64,000 nt of DNA from Pseudomonas sp. GM41(2012) (GTDB lineage Bacteria; Pseudomonadota; Gammaproteobacteria; Pseudomonadales; Pseudomonadaceae), in NCBI RefSeq assembly GCF_000282315.2, contig NZ_AKJN02000007.1:62001-126000 (forward strand). Reading direction: 5' to 3'. The position numbers and the translations under genes are program-made. The notes below the pieces were generated by a model. The model saw only the letters and a program-made list of their open reading frames with translations, ran no database searches and was not told where the DNA came from. Of this stretch, positions 47,811 through 60,768 are shown piece after piece (positions within the stretch are counted from its first letter, which is position 1; each line of letters opens with the position of its first letter).

Positions 47811-48350
47811 TTGAAACTGCTGATTCTCGATCGGGACGGGGTGATCAATTACGACTCCGACGCTTACATCAAGTCGGTGGAGGAGTGGATTCCGCTCCCG
47901 GGTTCGATCGAAGCCATCGCGCAGTTGAGCAAGGCCGGCTGGACGGTAGCGGTGGCTACCAACCAGTCGGGCATCGCTCGCGGCTATTACGACATCGCCA
48001 CCCTGGACGCCATGCACGAGCGCTTGCGCTCGTTGGTGGCGGAGCAGGGCGGTGAAGTCGGGCTGATCGTCTATTGCCCGCACGGGCCGGACGATGGCTG
48101 CGATTGCCGCAAACCAAAACCCGGGATGTTGAAAACCATCGCCGCGCATTACAACGTATCGCTGACCAATCTTTGGTTCGTCGGCGATACCCTTGGTGAC
48201 CTGGAGGCCGCCAAAGCCGTCGATTCTCAGCCAGTTTTGGTAAAGACCGGGAAAGGCGAAAAGACTTTGGGCAAGACCCTACCGGTAGGCACCTTGATTT
48301 TTGACGATCTGGCGGCGATTGCCGCAGAACTTGTGCACAACTGCACTTAA
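47811..48350 (+). CDS. gmhB: D-glycero-beta-D-manno-heptose-1,7-bisphosphate 7-phosphatase
   Basis: HAD-family phosphatase of LPS heptose synthesis. The 179-residue protein has the DxD motif LDRDGVINYD, the zinc-binding segment CPHGPDDGCDCRKPKPGM and the KVGDTLGDLEAA-type C-terminal HAD motif (VGDTLGDLEAAK). Start is a TTG at 47811, ten bases after glyS, with GGGG ahead of it; this gives the family length, whereas upstream codons lie inside glyS. The enzyme acts in the cytosol. Confidence 0.92.
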   Translation: MKLLILDRDGVINYDSDAYIKSVEEWIPLPGSIEAIAQLSKAGWTVAVATNQSGIARGYYDIATLDAMHERLRSLVAEQGGEVGLIVYCPHGPDDGCDCRKPKPGMLKTIAAHYNVSLTNLWFVGDTLGDLEAAKAVDSQPVLVKTGKGEKTLGKTLPVGTLIFDDLAAIAAELVHNCT

Positions 48351-48441
48351 ATAAGTCCTGCGCTTCTGATATTCCTGTCCAAGGATGAATGGGAAGTGCG
48401 CTTTAAATAGGCGGGCAGTGCCCGCAACGGTAAATGTCGCC

Positions 48442-49221
48442 ATGTCGATACTGCAGGCCATCAGAACTTTCCTCTTTTATCTGTTGCTGGGCACCACCTC
48501 CTTGCTCTGGTGCAGCCTGAGCTTTTTTATCGCGCCTTTTCTGCCGTTCAAGGCGCGGTATCGCTTCATCAATGTGTACTGGTGCCGCTGCGCGTTGTGG
48601 CTGAGCAAAGTCTTTCTGGGCATCAGCTATGAAGTGAAGGGCGCCGAGAACGTGCCCGACCAGCCCTGCGTGATTCAGTCGAACCACCAGAGCACGTGGG
48701 AGACGTTCTTTCTATCCGCCTACTTTGAGCCATTGAGCCAGGTACTTAAGCGCGAACTGCTCTACGTTCCTTTTTTCGGCTGGGCCATGGCCATGCTGCG
48801 ACCCATCGCCATCGACCGCGACAACCCGAAAGCGGCGCTCAAGCATGTGGCGAAGAAGGGCGATGAACTGCTGAAGGATGGTGTCTGGGTTCTGATCTTC
48901 CCTGAGGGAACGCGCGTTCCTTACGGCACCATCGGCAAGTTCTCTCGGGGTGGTACCGCGTTAGCCGTCAACGCCGCACTTCCCGTGCTGCCGATTGCGC
49001 ACAATGCTGGCAAGTTCTGGCCGAAAACCGGTTGGGCGAAGAAGCAGGGCGTCATTACCGTGATCATCGGCGCACCCATGTATGCCGAGGGTAGCGGGCC
49101 GCGTGCCATTGCTGACCTGAATGACCGGGTGCAGAGCTGGAACGAGCAGATGCAGCGGGAAATGGGTTCGATTCCAGCAGCCCCTGCGGCCCCCTCGGCC
49201 AACGATCAGATGGCTGTCTGA
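48442..49221 (+). CDS. 1-acyl-sn-glycerol-3-phosphate acyltransferase (PlsC family)
   Basis: Acylates lysophosphatidate in phospholipid synthesis. The 259-residue protein has an N-terminal TM (about 9-30), the HX4E motif N81-HQSTWE87 (most PlsC have HX4D) and the acceptor-binding FPEGTR block near residue 155. The ATG at 48442 is preferred to upstream frame extension. It is followed by a strong terminator, so its transcript ends before gyrB on the other strand. In P. aeruginosa the equivalent is PA0005. Confidence 0.9.
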   Translation: MSILQAIRTFLFYLLLGTTSLLWCSLSFFIAPFLPFKARYRFINVYWCRCALWLSKVFLGISYEVKGAENVPDQPCVIQSNHQSTWETFFLSAYFEPLSQVLKRELLYVPFFGWAMAMLRPIAIDRDNPKAALKHVAKKGDELLKDGVWVLIFPEGTRVPYGTIGKFSRGGTALAVNAALPVLPIAHNAGKFWPKTGWAKKQGVITVIIGAPMYAEGSGPRAIADLNDRVQSWNEQMQREMGSIPAAPAAPSANDQMAV

Positions 49222-49351
49222 GATTCTGTGGATAACCTGTGTACCGTTTTGTCGAAAAGTAGCGTTTTTTGTTTTTAAGCTTATGATTTATATACATATT
49301 TCTTAAACACATAAAACGCCGAAAATGGTGCATAAGTTTTTTTCGGGCGCA

Positions 49352-49381
49352 AAAAAACCGGTTGATATAGCCGGTTTTTTT
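49352..49381 (+). terminator. Rho-independent terminator after the PlsC-type gene
   Basis: Stem AAAAAACCGG / CCGGTTTTTT with a nine-base loop, with T-runs on both strands, 130 bp after the stop. Confidence 0.82.
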
Positions 49382-49455
49382 ATGCCTGCGATTTGTTGGA
49401 TTTCAGGTTTCGAAAAGGCTGAAGAGGGAAGTGATCTCAGGGAATTGCAGGTAAT

Positions 49456-49487
49456 AAAAAAGGCCAACGCTTGAGCGTTGGCCTTTT
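49456..49487 (-). terminator. Rho-independent terminator after gyrB
   Basis: A perfect 14-bp stem AAAAAGGCCAACGC / GCGTTGGCCTTTTT around TTGA; symmetric A/T runs make it usable in both directions. It lies 20 bases beyond the gyrB stop. Confidence 0.9.
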
Positions 49488-49507
49488 TCGTTTGGCAGGT
49501 TCGCTGA

Positions 49508-53040
<3,533 letters not shown>

Positions 53041-53060
53041 CTAGCTTCTGCTGAGCATGA

Positions 53061-54164
53061 TTACAGACGCATCGGCATGACAACGTAGGCCGAGTCGTCG
53101 TTATCGGACTCTTGCACCAGCGCGCTGCTGTTGGAGTCGGACAGGATCAAACGAACCTGCTCAGTGGTCATCACGCCCAGTACGTCGAGCAGATAGCTCA
53201 CGTTGAAGCCGATTTCCAGATTGCCGCCGTTGTACTCAACGCCCACTTCTTCTTCCGCTTCTTCCTGTTCCGGGTTGTTCGCCTGGATCTTCAGCTGACC
53301 ATTGGCCAGTTGCAGACGGATGCCGCGGTACTTCTCGTTGGACAGAATCGCGGTACGGCTGAAGGCTTCACGCAGGGCCTGACGATCGCCGAGCACCAGC
53401 TTGTCGCCACCTTTTGGCAGAACACGCTCGTAGTCCGGGAATTTGCCGTCGACCAGTTTCGAGGTGAAGGTGAACTCGCCGGTGGTGGCGCGGATGTGGT
53501 GTTGACCCAGGACGATGCTGACGATGCCGTCCGGCTCAGTCAGCAGGCGCGCCAGTTCAAGGATACCTTTACGTGGCACGATGACCTGGTGGCGGTCCGG
53601 CTGACCGATATCGGCCTTCATCGAGCACATGGCCAGACGGTGACCGTCGGTGGCCACGGCGCGGATGATGCCTTCGGAAACTTCCAGCAGCATGCCGTTG
53701 AGGTAGTAGCGCACGTCCTGCTGGGCCATGGCGAAGCTGGTGCGTTCGATCAGACGACGCAATTTGCTTTGCTCAAGGCTGCACGTCAACGAGCCTGGGC
53801 CTTCTTCCACAGTCGGGAAGTCATTGGCCGGCAGGGTCGACAGGGTGAAGCGGCTACGGCCGGCCTTCACCACGAGCTTCTGCTCGTCGACCTTGATGTC
53901 GATCAGCGCATCGTTGGGCAAGCTTTTGCAGATATCCATCAGCTTGCGCGCAGGCACAGTGATGGAACCTGGATCGGCAGGCTCTTCGAGTTGTACACGA
54001 CCAACCAGCTCGACTTCCAGGTCGGTACCGGTCAGCGACAATTGCTGGCCTTCGACAACCAGCAGCACGTTGGAGAGCACCGGCAAGGTCTGTCGGCGTT
54101 CGACGACGCCTGCGACCAGTTGCAGGGGTTTCAACAGGGCTTCGCGTTGAATGGTGAAATGCAT
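53061..54164 (-). CDS. dnaN: DNA polymerase III beta clamp
   Basis: Sliding clamp of the replicase. The 367-residue protein has three clamp domains; it starts MHFTIQREALLKPLQLV and ends VMPMRL, the typical C-terminus. Conserved hydrophobic-pocket and inter-domain residues are present at normal spacing. It lies 20 bp upstream of recF and 39 bp downstream of dnaA on the same strand, the standard operon. Confidence 0.98.
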   Translation of the reverse strand: MHFTIQREALLKPLQLVAGVVERRQTLPVLSNVLLVVEGQQLSLTGTDLEVELVGRVQLEEPADPGSITVPARKLMDICKSLPNDALIDIKVDEQKLVVKAGRSRFTLSTLPANDFPTVEEGPGSLTCSLEQSKLRRLIERTSFAMAQQDVRYYLNGMLLEVSEGIIRAVATDGHRLAMCSMKADIGQPDRHQVIVPRKGILELARLLTEPDGIVSIVLGQHHIRATTGEFTFTSKLVDGKFPDYERVLPKGGDKLVLGDRQALREAFSRTAILSNEKYRGIRLQLANGQLKIQANNPEQEEAEEEVGVEYNGGNLEIGFNVSYLLDVLGVMTTEQVRLILSDSNSSALVQESDNDDSAYVVMPMRL

Positions 54165-54203
54165 GGTCTAGTCCCTTGCCTTAATAAGCTGCGCTGGTGT
54201 TCA

Positions 54204-55724
54204 TCAAGTGGTCAGTGTACGCAGCAGGTTCTTATAGTCCTCGCGGATGTCCGCGTCGGATTCCTTAAGTTCGTTGATCTTGCGACAGGCGTGCAAAACA
54301 GTCGTGTGGTCCCGGCCGCCAAACACGTCGCCGATTTCCGGCAGGCTGTGGTTAGTCAACTCTTTGGAGAGGGCCATTGCAACCTGACGCGGACGAGCTA
54401 CCGAGCGTGAACGACGCTTGGACAGCAGGTCGGAGATCTTGATCTTGTAGTACTCGGCGACAGTGCGCTGAATGTTATCCACAGAGACCAGTTTGTCTTG
54501 CAGTGCCAACAGATCTTTCAGGGATTCGCGAATCAACTCGATGGTGATATCGCGGCCCATGAAGTGCGAGTGGGCGATCACGCGTTTGAGCGCGCCTTCC
54601 AGCTCACGGACGTTGGAACGAATACGCTGGGCAATGAAGAACGCCGCGTCATGGGGCAGATCGACTTTGGCCTGATCGGCCTTTTTCATCAGGATCGCCA
54701 CGCGTGTTTCCAGTTCCGGCGGCTCGACGGCTACCGTCAGGCCCCAGCCGAAGCGGGATTTGAGGCGCTCTTCAAGGCCTTCGATTTCTTTCGGGTAGCG
54801 GTCACTGGTGAGAATGACCTGCTGGCCACCTTCAAGCAGGGCGTTGAAGGTGTGGAAAAACTCTTCCTGGGAACGTTCTTTACGGGCGAAGAACTGAATG
54901 TCGTCGATCAGCAACGCATCCACCGAACGGTAGAAGCGCTTGAACTCGTTGATGGCGTTCAGCTGCAGGGCCTTGACCATATCGGCCACGAACCGCTCGG
55001 AATGCAGGTACACAACCTTGGCATTCGGATTCTTCTTTAACAGGTGGTTACCCACAGCGTGCATCAAGTGGGTTTTACCCAAGCCGACGCCACCATAAAG
55101 GAAGAGCGGGTTGTAACCGTGCTTGGGATTGTCCGCCACTTGCCAGGCCGCAGCCCGGGCCAGTTGGTTGGACTTGCCCTCGACGAAGTTTTCGAAGGTG
55201 AAGGTGCGGTTCAGGTAGCTGGTGTGCTTGAGCGCGCCTTCGACCTGCACCGTACGCTGTTCGGCGCGAATCGGAGCTTGTTGCGAACTGGCCCCGGCCA
55301 TCGGGTCGAAGCTGTCGCGCGATGGCTCTTCATTAATGTCGGCAACTTTTTGCGTCGCACGCTTGGTCGGAGCGGTTACCTGGGCTGGTGCCGGGGCGCT
55401 GACGGGTGCTTGAGCAGCCTGAGCCTGTGAAGCAGCGGCGGCCAACGGAGCATTCGGGGCAGCACGTGGTGCCGAACTGCGTTTGCTGCCTATTAATAAG
55501 GACAGCGCCGGCGCCATGCCATTGCCATGCTCATCCAGCAGTTCAAGGACGCGGCCCAGGTACTTTTCGTTGACCCAGTCGAGAACAAAACGATTCGGTG
55601 CGTAGACACGCAACTCGTCGCCTTCGGCTTCGACCTGTAGTGGACGGATCCAAGTGTTGAATTGTTGGGCAGGCAGCTCATCGCGCAAAAGCTCCACGCA
55701 CTGCTGCCAAAGTTCCACTGACAC
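54204..55724 (-). CDS. dnaA: Chromosomal replication initiator DnaA
   Basis: The initiator protein that binds DnaA boxes and melts the origin. The 506-residue protein has an N-terminal domain I, a long low-complexity domain II (A/Q/P-rich, about 80-160), the AAA+ domain III with Walker [14 protein letters not shown], Walker B LIDDIQFF and sensor [19 protein letters not shown], and domain IV with the binding motif [15 protein letters not shown] DnaA-box nonamer (54475-54483) lies inside its own gene, and its upstream region is oriC. Confidence 0.98.
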   Translation of the reverse strand: MSVELWQQCVELLRDELPAQQFNTWIRPLQVEAEGDELRVYAPNRFVLDWVNEKYLGRVLELLDEHGNGMAPALSLLIGSKRSSAPRAAPNAPLAAAASQAQAAQAPVSAPAPAQVTAPTKRATQKVADINEEPSRDSFDPMAGASSQQAPIRAEQRTVQVEGALKHTSYLNRTFTFENFVEGKSNQLARAAAWQVADNPKHGYNPLFLYGGVGLGKTHLMHAVGNHLLKKNPNAKVVYLHSERFVADMVKALQLNAINEFKRFYRSVDALLIDDIQFFARKERSQEEFFHTFNALLEGGQQVILTSDRYPKEIEGLEERLKSRFGWGLTVAVEPPELETRVAILMKKADQAKVDLPHDAAFFIAQRIRSNVRELEGALKRVIAHSHFMGRDITIELIRESLKDLLALQDKLVSVDNIQRTVAEYYKIKISDLLSKRRSRSVARPRQVAMALSKELTNHSLPEIGDVFGGRDHTTVLHACRKINELKESDADIREDYKNLLRTLTT

Positions 55725-56201
55725 GGATATCCCCTAAGTTGAAAGCCGGTGAGGCAAAAACAAGCCGCCATTGTAGCCGACCAAGCCCCGACTTATCCAC
55801 ACGAAGGTTGTGCACCTCCCATGAAGAATCAGTGATTTATACGAAAAAAAGACGACCAGCGGTCTGTGCATAAGCTCTGTGGATAACCGGGTCTAAGGTC
55901 GTTGCACAAGTGGGGGGGAAACTCGGTGGATAACCACCCTGTGGATAAGTGCCTCTTTCACACACAGCTTATCCGACAGCGCAGCACAGGGTTACCACCG
56001 TTTTCCACCGTAGTTGTCATTCTCTGTACATCACGACTTTAAAGGGCTGATAGCAGTTATCCACAGATGATCGTGTCCCTAGCTTTTATAAGCTTTACAG
56101 AAAAGCTTTAAATACTTTCCTTCTTAATTTCTATATCTAGCCAAGGTGCTCGACAGGAAAAACGTCTGGAGATCTATTTATAAGGAAACGCTGGTTGGAA
56201 A
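55725..56201. other. oriC: chromosomal replication origin between dnaA and rpmH
   Basis: Non-coding region with a cluster of DnaA boxes: perfect nonamers at 55793 (forward), 55878 and 55940 (reverse), and 56057 (forward), plus variants TGTGCATAA at 55865, GGTGGATAA at 55925 and TTATCCGAC at 55969. An AT-rich stretch from about 56080 to 56140 includes TTATAAGC, TTTAAATAC and TTAATTTCTATA (56124-56135) and is the likely unwinding element. The dnaA-rpmH location is the established place for Pseudomonas oriC. A copy of this module occurs near 60360-60630. Confidence 0.93.
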
Positions 56202-56230
56202 TTGACCTAGAGGCTTGCTTTCTCTAGAAT
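56202..56230 (+). promoter_or_regulatory. Sigma-70 promoter of rpmH
   Basis: TTGACC at 56202-56207 and TAGAAT at 56225-56230 are separated by 17 bases. The transcript would start about 55 bp before rpmH. Confidence 0.75.
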
Positions 56231-56291
56231 CCCCGGTCTCTTAAAACGGGGGCCATTCCGGCCCGTTGTGGACGAACCAGGTAACACGACA

Positions 56292-56426
56292 ATGAAACGT
56301 ACTTTCCAACCAAGCACTATCAAACGCGCTCGTACCCACGGTTTCCGTGCTCGCATGGCTACCAAGAACGGTCGTGCCGTCCTGTCGCGTCGTCGCGCCA
56401 AAGGTCGTGCGCGTCTGGCAGTTTGA
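56292..56426 (+). CDS. rpmH: 50S ribosomal protein L34
   Basis: A 44-residue, highly basic ribosomal protein beginning [18 protein letters not shown] and ending [12 protein letters not shown], typical of L34. It was read directly from the sequence. The stop lies 16 bases before the rnpA start, and both are probably cotranscribed from the promoter at 56202-56230. Confidence 0.97.
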   Translation: MKRTFQPSTIKRARTHGFRARMATKNGRAVLSRRRAKGRARLAV

Positions 56427-56442
56427 TAATCCGGCACTGGAG

Positions 56443-56844
56443 GTGAGTCAGGACTTCAGTCGGGAAAAGCGTCTGCTTACTCCCCGGCATTTCAAGGCAG
56501 TCTTTGACTCCCCTACCGGCAAGGTTCCGGGGAAAAATCTCCTGCTCCTTGCGCGCAACAACGATCTCGATCACCCCCGTCTCGGGCTGGTTATCGGGAA
56601 AAAGAGCGTAAAGCTCTCCGTCGAGCGCAATCGCCTCAAACGTCTGATGCGCGAATCGTTCCGTCTGAACCAGGACTCACTGGCCGGCTGGGACATCGTT
56701 ATCGTCGCGCGCAAAGGTTTGGGTGACGTAGAAAACCCCGAATTGATTCAGCATTTCGGCAAACTCTGGAAGCGTCTGGCACGCAGCACGCCGGTACCAG
56801 CAGTCAAAACCGAAACTGTAGGGGTAGACAGTCCCGATGCGTAA
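56443..56844 (+). CDS. rnpA: Ribonuclease P protein component
   Basis: Protein subunit of RNase P that helps the catalytic RNA cleave pre-tRNA 5' leaders. Start is a GTG at 56443 ([20 protein letters not shown]), matching the family N-terminus; upstream frame overlaps rpmH. The 133-residue protein carries the basic RNR box [13 protein letters not shown] and [11 protein letters not shown]. Its 3' end overlaps the yidD ATG by eight bases. Confidence 0.94.
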   Translation: MSQDFSREKRLLTPRHFKAVFDSPTGKVPGKNLLLLARNNDLDHPRLGLVIGKKSVKLSVERNRLKRLMRESFRLNQDSLAGWDIVIVARKGLGDVENPELIQHFGKLWKRLARSTPVPAVKTETVGVDSPDA

Positions 56845-57082
56845 ACTGGCACTCGTTCCGATCCAGTTTTATCGCTATGCCATTAGTCCTCTGATGGCCA
56901 GTCACTGTCGTTTCTACCCCAGTTGTTCCTGCTACGCGTATGAAGCCATAGAAAATCATGGCCTTCTGCGCGGTGGCTGGCTGGCCTTTCGTCGTTTAGG
57001 TCGCTGTCATCCGTGGAATCCCGGTGGTTATGACCCGGTTCCATCTATCCCTACCTCCCGTTCTTCTTCGATGGCCGAGTAA
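56837..57082 (+). CDS. yidD: Membrane protein insertion efficiency factor YidD
   Basis: An 81-residue protein that assists YidC-dependent insertion. Family features: [34 protein letters not shown] with three conserved Cys, and [14 protein letters not shown]. It overlaps rnpA and ends two bases before yidC starts, the conserved arrangement. Confidence 0.95.
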   Translation: MRKLALVPIQFYRYAISPLMASHCRFYPSCSCYAYEAIENHGLLRGGWLAFRRLGRCHPWNPGGYDPVPSIPTSRSSSMAE

Positions 57083-57084
57083 TC

Positions 57085-58770
57085 ATGGATATCAAACGCA
57101 CGATCCTGATCGTCGCCCTGGCAATCGTGTCCTACGTTATGGTTCTTAAATGGAACCAGGACTATGGCCAGGCTGCCCTGCCGACTCAGAATGTTGCTTC
57201 CAGTACTACCGCACCGGGCCTACCGGATACGGCGACTGGCAATAATGCTTCTGTCAGTGACGACATTCCACGCGCCGCAAGCGATACCAGTGCAACTGCA
57301 CCTGCTGAAACACCAGTAGCTGCAAGCAAAGACCTCATCCAGATCAAAACGGATGTGCTCAACCTGGCAATCGATCCACAAGGTGGTGATGTTGCGCAGT
57401 TGACGCTGCCGCTGTATCCACGTCGCCAGGACCATCCGGAAATCCCATTCCAGTTGTTCGATAACGGCAACGAGCGGACTTATCTGGCTCAAAGTGGTTT
57501 GATCGGCACCGACGGTCCGGACGCGAGTCCTGCCGGTCGTCCGGTTTACTCCTCGGAGAAGAAGATTTACCAACTGGCTGACGGTCAGGACCAATTGGTC
57601 GCAGACCTGAAGTTCAGCAAGGACGGCGTCAACTACATCAAGCGTTTCACCCTGAAACGCGGCCTGTATGACGTAACCGTTTCCTACCTGATCGATAACC
57701 AGAGTGCCAAACCCTGGTCCGGTGCAATGTTCGCGCAATTGAAGCGTGACGCCAGCTCCGATCCTTCTTCCAGCACTGCCACCGGCACCGCGACTTACCT
57801 GGGCGCCGCCCTGTGGACAAGTAACGAGCCGTACAAGAAAGTGTCCATGAAGGACATGGACAAGGCTCAGCTGAAAGAAACCGTTAACGGTGGTTGGGTT
57901 GCATGGTTGCAGCACTACTTCGTGACCGCGTGGATTCCGGCGAAAGGCGAGAACAACCTCGTCCAGACCCGTAAAGACAGCAAAGGTAACTACATCATCG
58001 GCTACACCGCACCGGCAATGTCTGTCGCGCCAGGTGCAAAAGGCGAGACCAGTGCCGTTCTGTATGCCGGTCCGAAAAGCCAGGCTGTGCTGAAAGAGTT
58101 GTCCCCAGGTCTGGAACTGACCGTCGACTACGGCATTCTGTGGTTCATTGCCCAGCCAATCTTCTGGTTGCTGCAACACATCCACGCGCTGGTCGGTAAC
58201 TGGGGCTGGTCGATCATCTTCCTGACCATGCTGATCAAAGGGATTTTCTTCCCGCTGTCGGCTGCCAGCTACAAATCCATGGCGCGCATGCGTGCAGTGG
58301 CACCGAAACTGGCCGCGCTGAAAGAGCAACATGGCGACGACCGGCAGAAAATGTCGCAATCCATGATGGAGCTGTACAAGAAAGAGAAGATCAATCCGCT
58401 GGGTGGTTGCTTGCCAATCCTCGTGCAGATGCCGGTTTTCCTTTCACTGTACTGGGTTCTGCTGGAAAGCGTTGAAATGCGCCAAGCGCCGTTCATGCTG
58501 TGGATTACTGACCTGTCGATCAAGGACCCGTTCTTCATTCTGCCGATCATCATGGGTGCAACCATGTTCATCCAGCAGCAGTTGAACCCGACTCCTCCGG
58601 ATCCGATGCAGGCCAAAGTGATGAAGCTGATGCCAATCATCTTCACCTTCTTCTTCCTGTGGTTCCCGGCTGGTCTGGTGCTGTACTGGGTAGTGAACAA
58701 CTGCCTGTCGATCGCCCAACAGTGGTACATCACGCGTAAAATCGAAGCGGCTACTAAAGCAGCTGCCTGA
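57085..58770 (+). CDS. yidC: Membrane protein insertase YidC
   Basis: Inserts and folds inner-membrane proteins with or without SecYEG. The 561-residue protein has an N-terminal TM (about 6-22), a large periplasmic P1 beta-sandwich (about 60-340) and five conserved C-terminal TM segments beginning around IFWLLQHIHALVGNWGWSI, with the hydrophilic-groove Arg in the TM2 region (SYKSMARMR...) and the INPLGGCLPILVQMPVFLSLYW block. A terminator follows. Confidence 0.97.
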   Translation: MDIKRTILIVALAIVSYVMVLKWNQDYGQAALPTQNVASSTTAPGLPDTATGNNASVSDDIPRAASDTSATAPAETPVAASKDLIQIKTDVLNLAIDPQGGDVAQLTLPLYPRRQDHPEIPFQLFDNGNERTYLAQSGLIGTDGPDASPAGRPVYSSEKKIYQLADGQDQLVADLKFSKDGVNYIKRFTLKRGLYDVTVSYLIDNQSAKPWSGAMFAQLKRDASSDPSSSTATGTATYLGAALWTSNEPYKKVSMKDMDKAQLKETVNGGWVAWLQHYFVTAWIPAKGENNLVQTRKDSKGNYIIGYTAPAMSVAPGAKGETSAVLYAGPKSQAVLKELSPGLELTVDYGILWFIAQPIFWLLQHIHALVGNWGWSIIFLTMLIKGIFFPLSAASYKSMARMRAVAPKLAALKEQHGDDRQKMSQSMMELYKKEKINPLGGCLPILVQMPVFLSLYWVLLESVEMRQAPFMLWITDLSIKDPFFILPIIMGATMFIQQQLNPTPPDPMQAKVMKLMPIIFTFFFLWFPAGLVLYWVVNNCLSIAQQWYITRKIEAATKAAA

Positions 58771-58792
58771 TTTACACTGTGGATAACCACTC

Positions 58793-58817
58793 AAAACGCC
58801 CCCTAGTGGGGCGTTTT
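58793..58817 (+). terminator. Rho-independent terminator between yidC and mnmE
   Basis: Stem AAAACGCCCC / GGGGCGTTTT with a short CTAGT loop. A perfect DnaA-type nonamer (58778-58786) lies just before it. Confidence 0.82.
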
Positions 58818-58849
58818 GCTATCTGTCACTTTTGTCTGGATAACGGTTT

Positions 58850-60220
58850 ATGAGCGTTCCTCGTGAAACCATCGCCGCCGTCGCCACCGCTCAAGGTCGC
58901 GGCGGTGTGGGTATCGTCCGTATTTCCGGGCCGCTGGCGAGTGTTGCGGCCAAGGCCTTCAGCGGTCGTGAACTCAAGCCGCGATTCGCGCACTACGGCC
59001 CGTTCCTCAGTGAAAATGATGAGGTGCTGGATCAAGGCATCGCCCTGTATTTTCCCGGCCCGAACTCATTCACCGGTGAAGATGTGCTGGAACTCCAGGG
59101 CCACGGCGGTCCGGTCGTTCTGGATATGCTGCTCAAGCGTTGCCTGGAACTGGGCTGTCGGTTGGCCCGGCCGGGTGAATTCAGCGAGCGCGCGTTCCTC
59201 AACGACAAACTCGACCTGGCTCAGGCCGAAGCCATCGCCGACTTGATCGAGGCGAGTTCTGCACAGGCTGCACGAAATGCCCTGCGTTCCTTGCAGGGCG
59301 CATTCTCGGAGCGTGTGCATAATCTCACCGAGCAACTGATTGGCCTGCGCATCTATGTCGAAGCGGCGATCGACTTCCCTGAAGAGGAAATCGACTTCCT
59401 CGCCGATGGCCACGTACTGAGCATGCTCGACAAAGTACGTGACGAGTTATCCACCGTACTCCGAGAAGCCGGGCAGGGTGCCTTGCTGCGTGACGGGATG
59501 ACCGTGGTGATCGCCGGCCGGCCGAATGCCGGTAAATCCAGCCTGTTGAATGCACTGGCCGGTCGTGAAGCCGCTATCGTCACCGAGATTGCCGGCACTA
59601 CCCGGGACATTCTTCGTGAACATATCCACATCGATGGCATGCCGCTGCACGTGGTCGACACCGCAGGTCTGCGAGATACCGACGACCAGGTGGAAAAAAT
59701 CGGCGTCGAACGTGCATTGAAAGCAATCGGCGAGGCTGATCGTGTGCTGTTGGTGGTCGATGCTACGGCTCCTGAGGCACTTGATCCGTTCGCGTTATGG
59801 CCTGAATTTCTGGAAATCCGTCCCGATCCGGCGAAAGTCACGCTGATCCGAAACAAGGCAGACCTCACGGGCGAAGCCATTGCCCTGGAAGTCAGCGAGG
59901 ATGGCCACGTCACCATCAGCCTGAGCGCCAAGTCTGCAGGTGAAGGGCTGGAATTGCTGCGCGATCACCTCAAGGCCTGCATGGGCTACGAACAGACCTC
60001 GGAAAGCAGCTTCAGTGCTCGCAGGCGTCACCTTGAAGCGTTGCGTCACGCCAGTGCTTCCCTTGAGCACGGCCGTGCGCAGCTGACCCTGGCGGGTGCC
60101 GGCGAACTGTTGGCCGAAGATTTGCGCCAGGCTCAGCACGCTTTGGGTGAAATCACCGGTGCATTCAGCTCCGATGACCTGCTGGGACGGATCTTTTCCA
60201 GCTTCTGTATCGGTAAATAA
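58850..60220 (+). CDS. mnmE: tRNA uridine-5-carboxymethylaminomethyl modification GTPase MnmE
   Basis: With MnmG it modifies wobble U34 of several tRNAs. The 456-residue protein has an N-terminal THF-binding domain, helical parts and a G domain with GRPNAGKSS (G1), [10 protein letters not shown] (G3) and NKAD (G4), and the conserved C-terminal CIGK whose Cys is catalytically important. Its stop is followed by the second DnaA-box region. Confidence 0.97.
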   Translation: MSVPRETIAAVATAQGRGGVGIVRISGPLASVAAKAFSGRELKPRFAHYGPFLSENDEVLDQGIALYFPGPNSFTGEDVLELQGHGGPVVLDMLLKRCLELGCRLARPGEFSERAFLNDKLDLAQAEAIADLIEASSAQAARNALRSLQGAFSERVHNLTEQLIGLRIYVEAAIDFPEEEIDFLADGHVLSMLDKVRDELSTVLREAGQGALLRDGMTVVIAGRPNAGKSSLLNALAGREAAIVTEIAGTTRDILREHIHIDGMPLHVVDTAGLRDTDDQVEKIGVERALKAIGEADRVLLVVDATAPEALDPFALWPEFLEIRPDPAKVTLIRNKADLTGEAIALEVSEDGHVTISLSAKSAGEGLELLRDHLKACMGYEQTSESSFSARRRHLEALRHASASLEHGRAQLTLAGAGELLAEDLRQAQHALGEITGAFSSDDLLGRIFSSFCIGK

Positions 60221-60690
60221 TCTTCCCCGTTGTCCACAGACAGGCCATTCGTGCCTGTCTGTTCCCTCCTTTTCTTGAATTCTCTTCCAGTGCTGAGCCG
60301 ATTCTTTCTGCTTGAGCGGATTTTCCGTGTCCGGGATTTGCTTATTCAGCAGTTTTCTGTGGATTAAGCCCTGTGAATAACTGCCACTAAGGGCAGTTGA
60401 TAACAGGGCCTCAAAACTGAAGATAACCGCCCCTGTGGATAAGTACCCCTTTCATCCACAGGCTTAAACCGGTTATCCAAGGGCCTCATTGGCACATGAC
60501 CACAGGGTTTTGAATCTCTGTACATATTGAATATAAAGGCCTGTAGAGTTCTATCCACAGAAAGGTGGCTCAGTAGAAATAAACATAAAAACAAAGATTT
60601 AATAAATTTCTCTCTTTTTAATTTCTATAACCGCGACTTCTCCACAGCTGGTTAAATTTTGTGCAAAGGGTTCTTTAGGAAGGGCGAAGT
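60221..60690. other. Second DnaA-box/AT-rich origin-like module upstream of mnmG
   Basis: A gene-free stretch with one perfect TGTGGATAA (60434-60442) and near matches at 60230 (TTGTCCACA), 60358 (TGTGGATTA), 60372 (TGTGAATAA), 60452 (TCATCCACA), 60551 (CTATCCACA) and 60638 (TTCTCCACA). An AT-rich tract at about 60576-60632 ends in TTAATTTCTATA (60618-60629). Distances between boxes match those of oriC at 55865-56135. Published work on Pseudomonas putida has described DnaA-box clusters in both intergenic regions. Confidence 0.85.
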
Positions 60691-60699
60691 CCCTATACT
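60671..60699 (+). promoter_or_regulatory. Candidate sigma-70 promoter of mnmG
   Basis: TATACT at 60694-60699 lies 17 bases after TTCTTT (60671-60676), a weak -35. The ATP-type position, about 70 bp before the GTG start, is suitable. Only the -10 half is convincing. Confidence 0.45.
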
Positions 60700-60768
60700 T
60701 GCCGACCAGGTCCAAAAACCTGAGCTCAAACTATTCCTGATTACCTAACTGAAGCAGGCACGAGGTGC

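Noticed and set aside
45659..47848. 729-codon minus-strand ORF
   Set aside because: Antisense shadow of glyS caused by high GC bias; codon pattern and protein composition do not look real.
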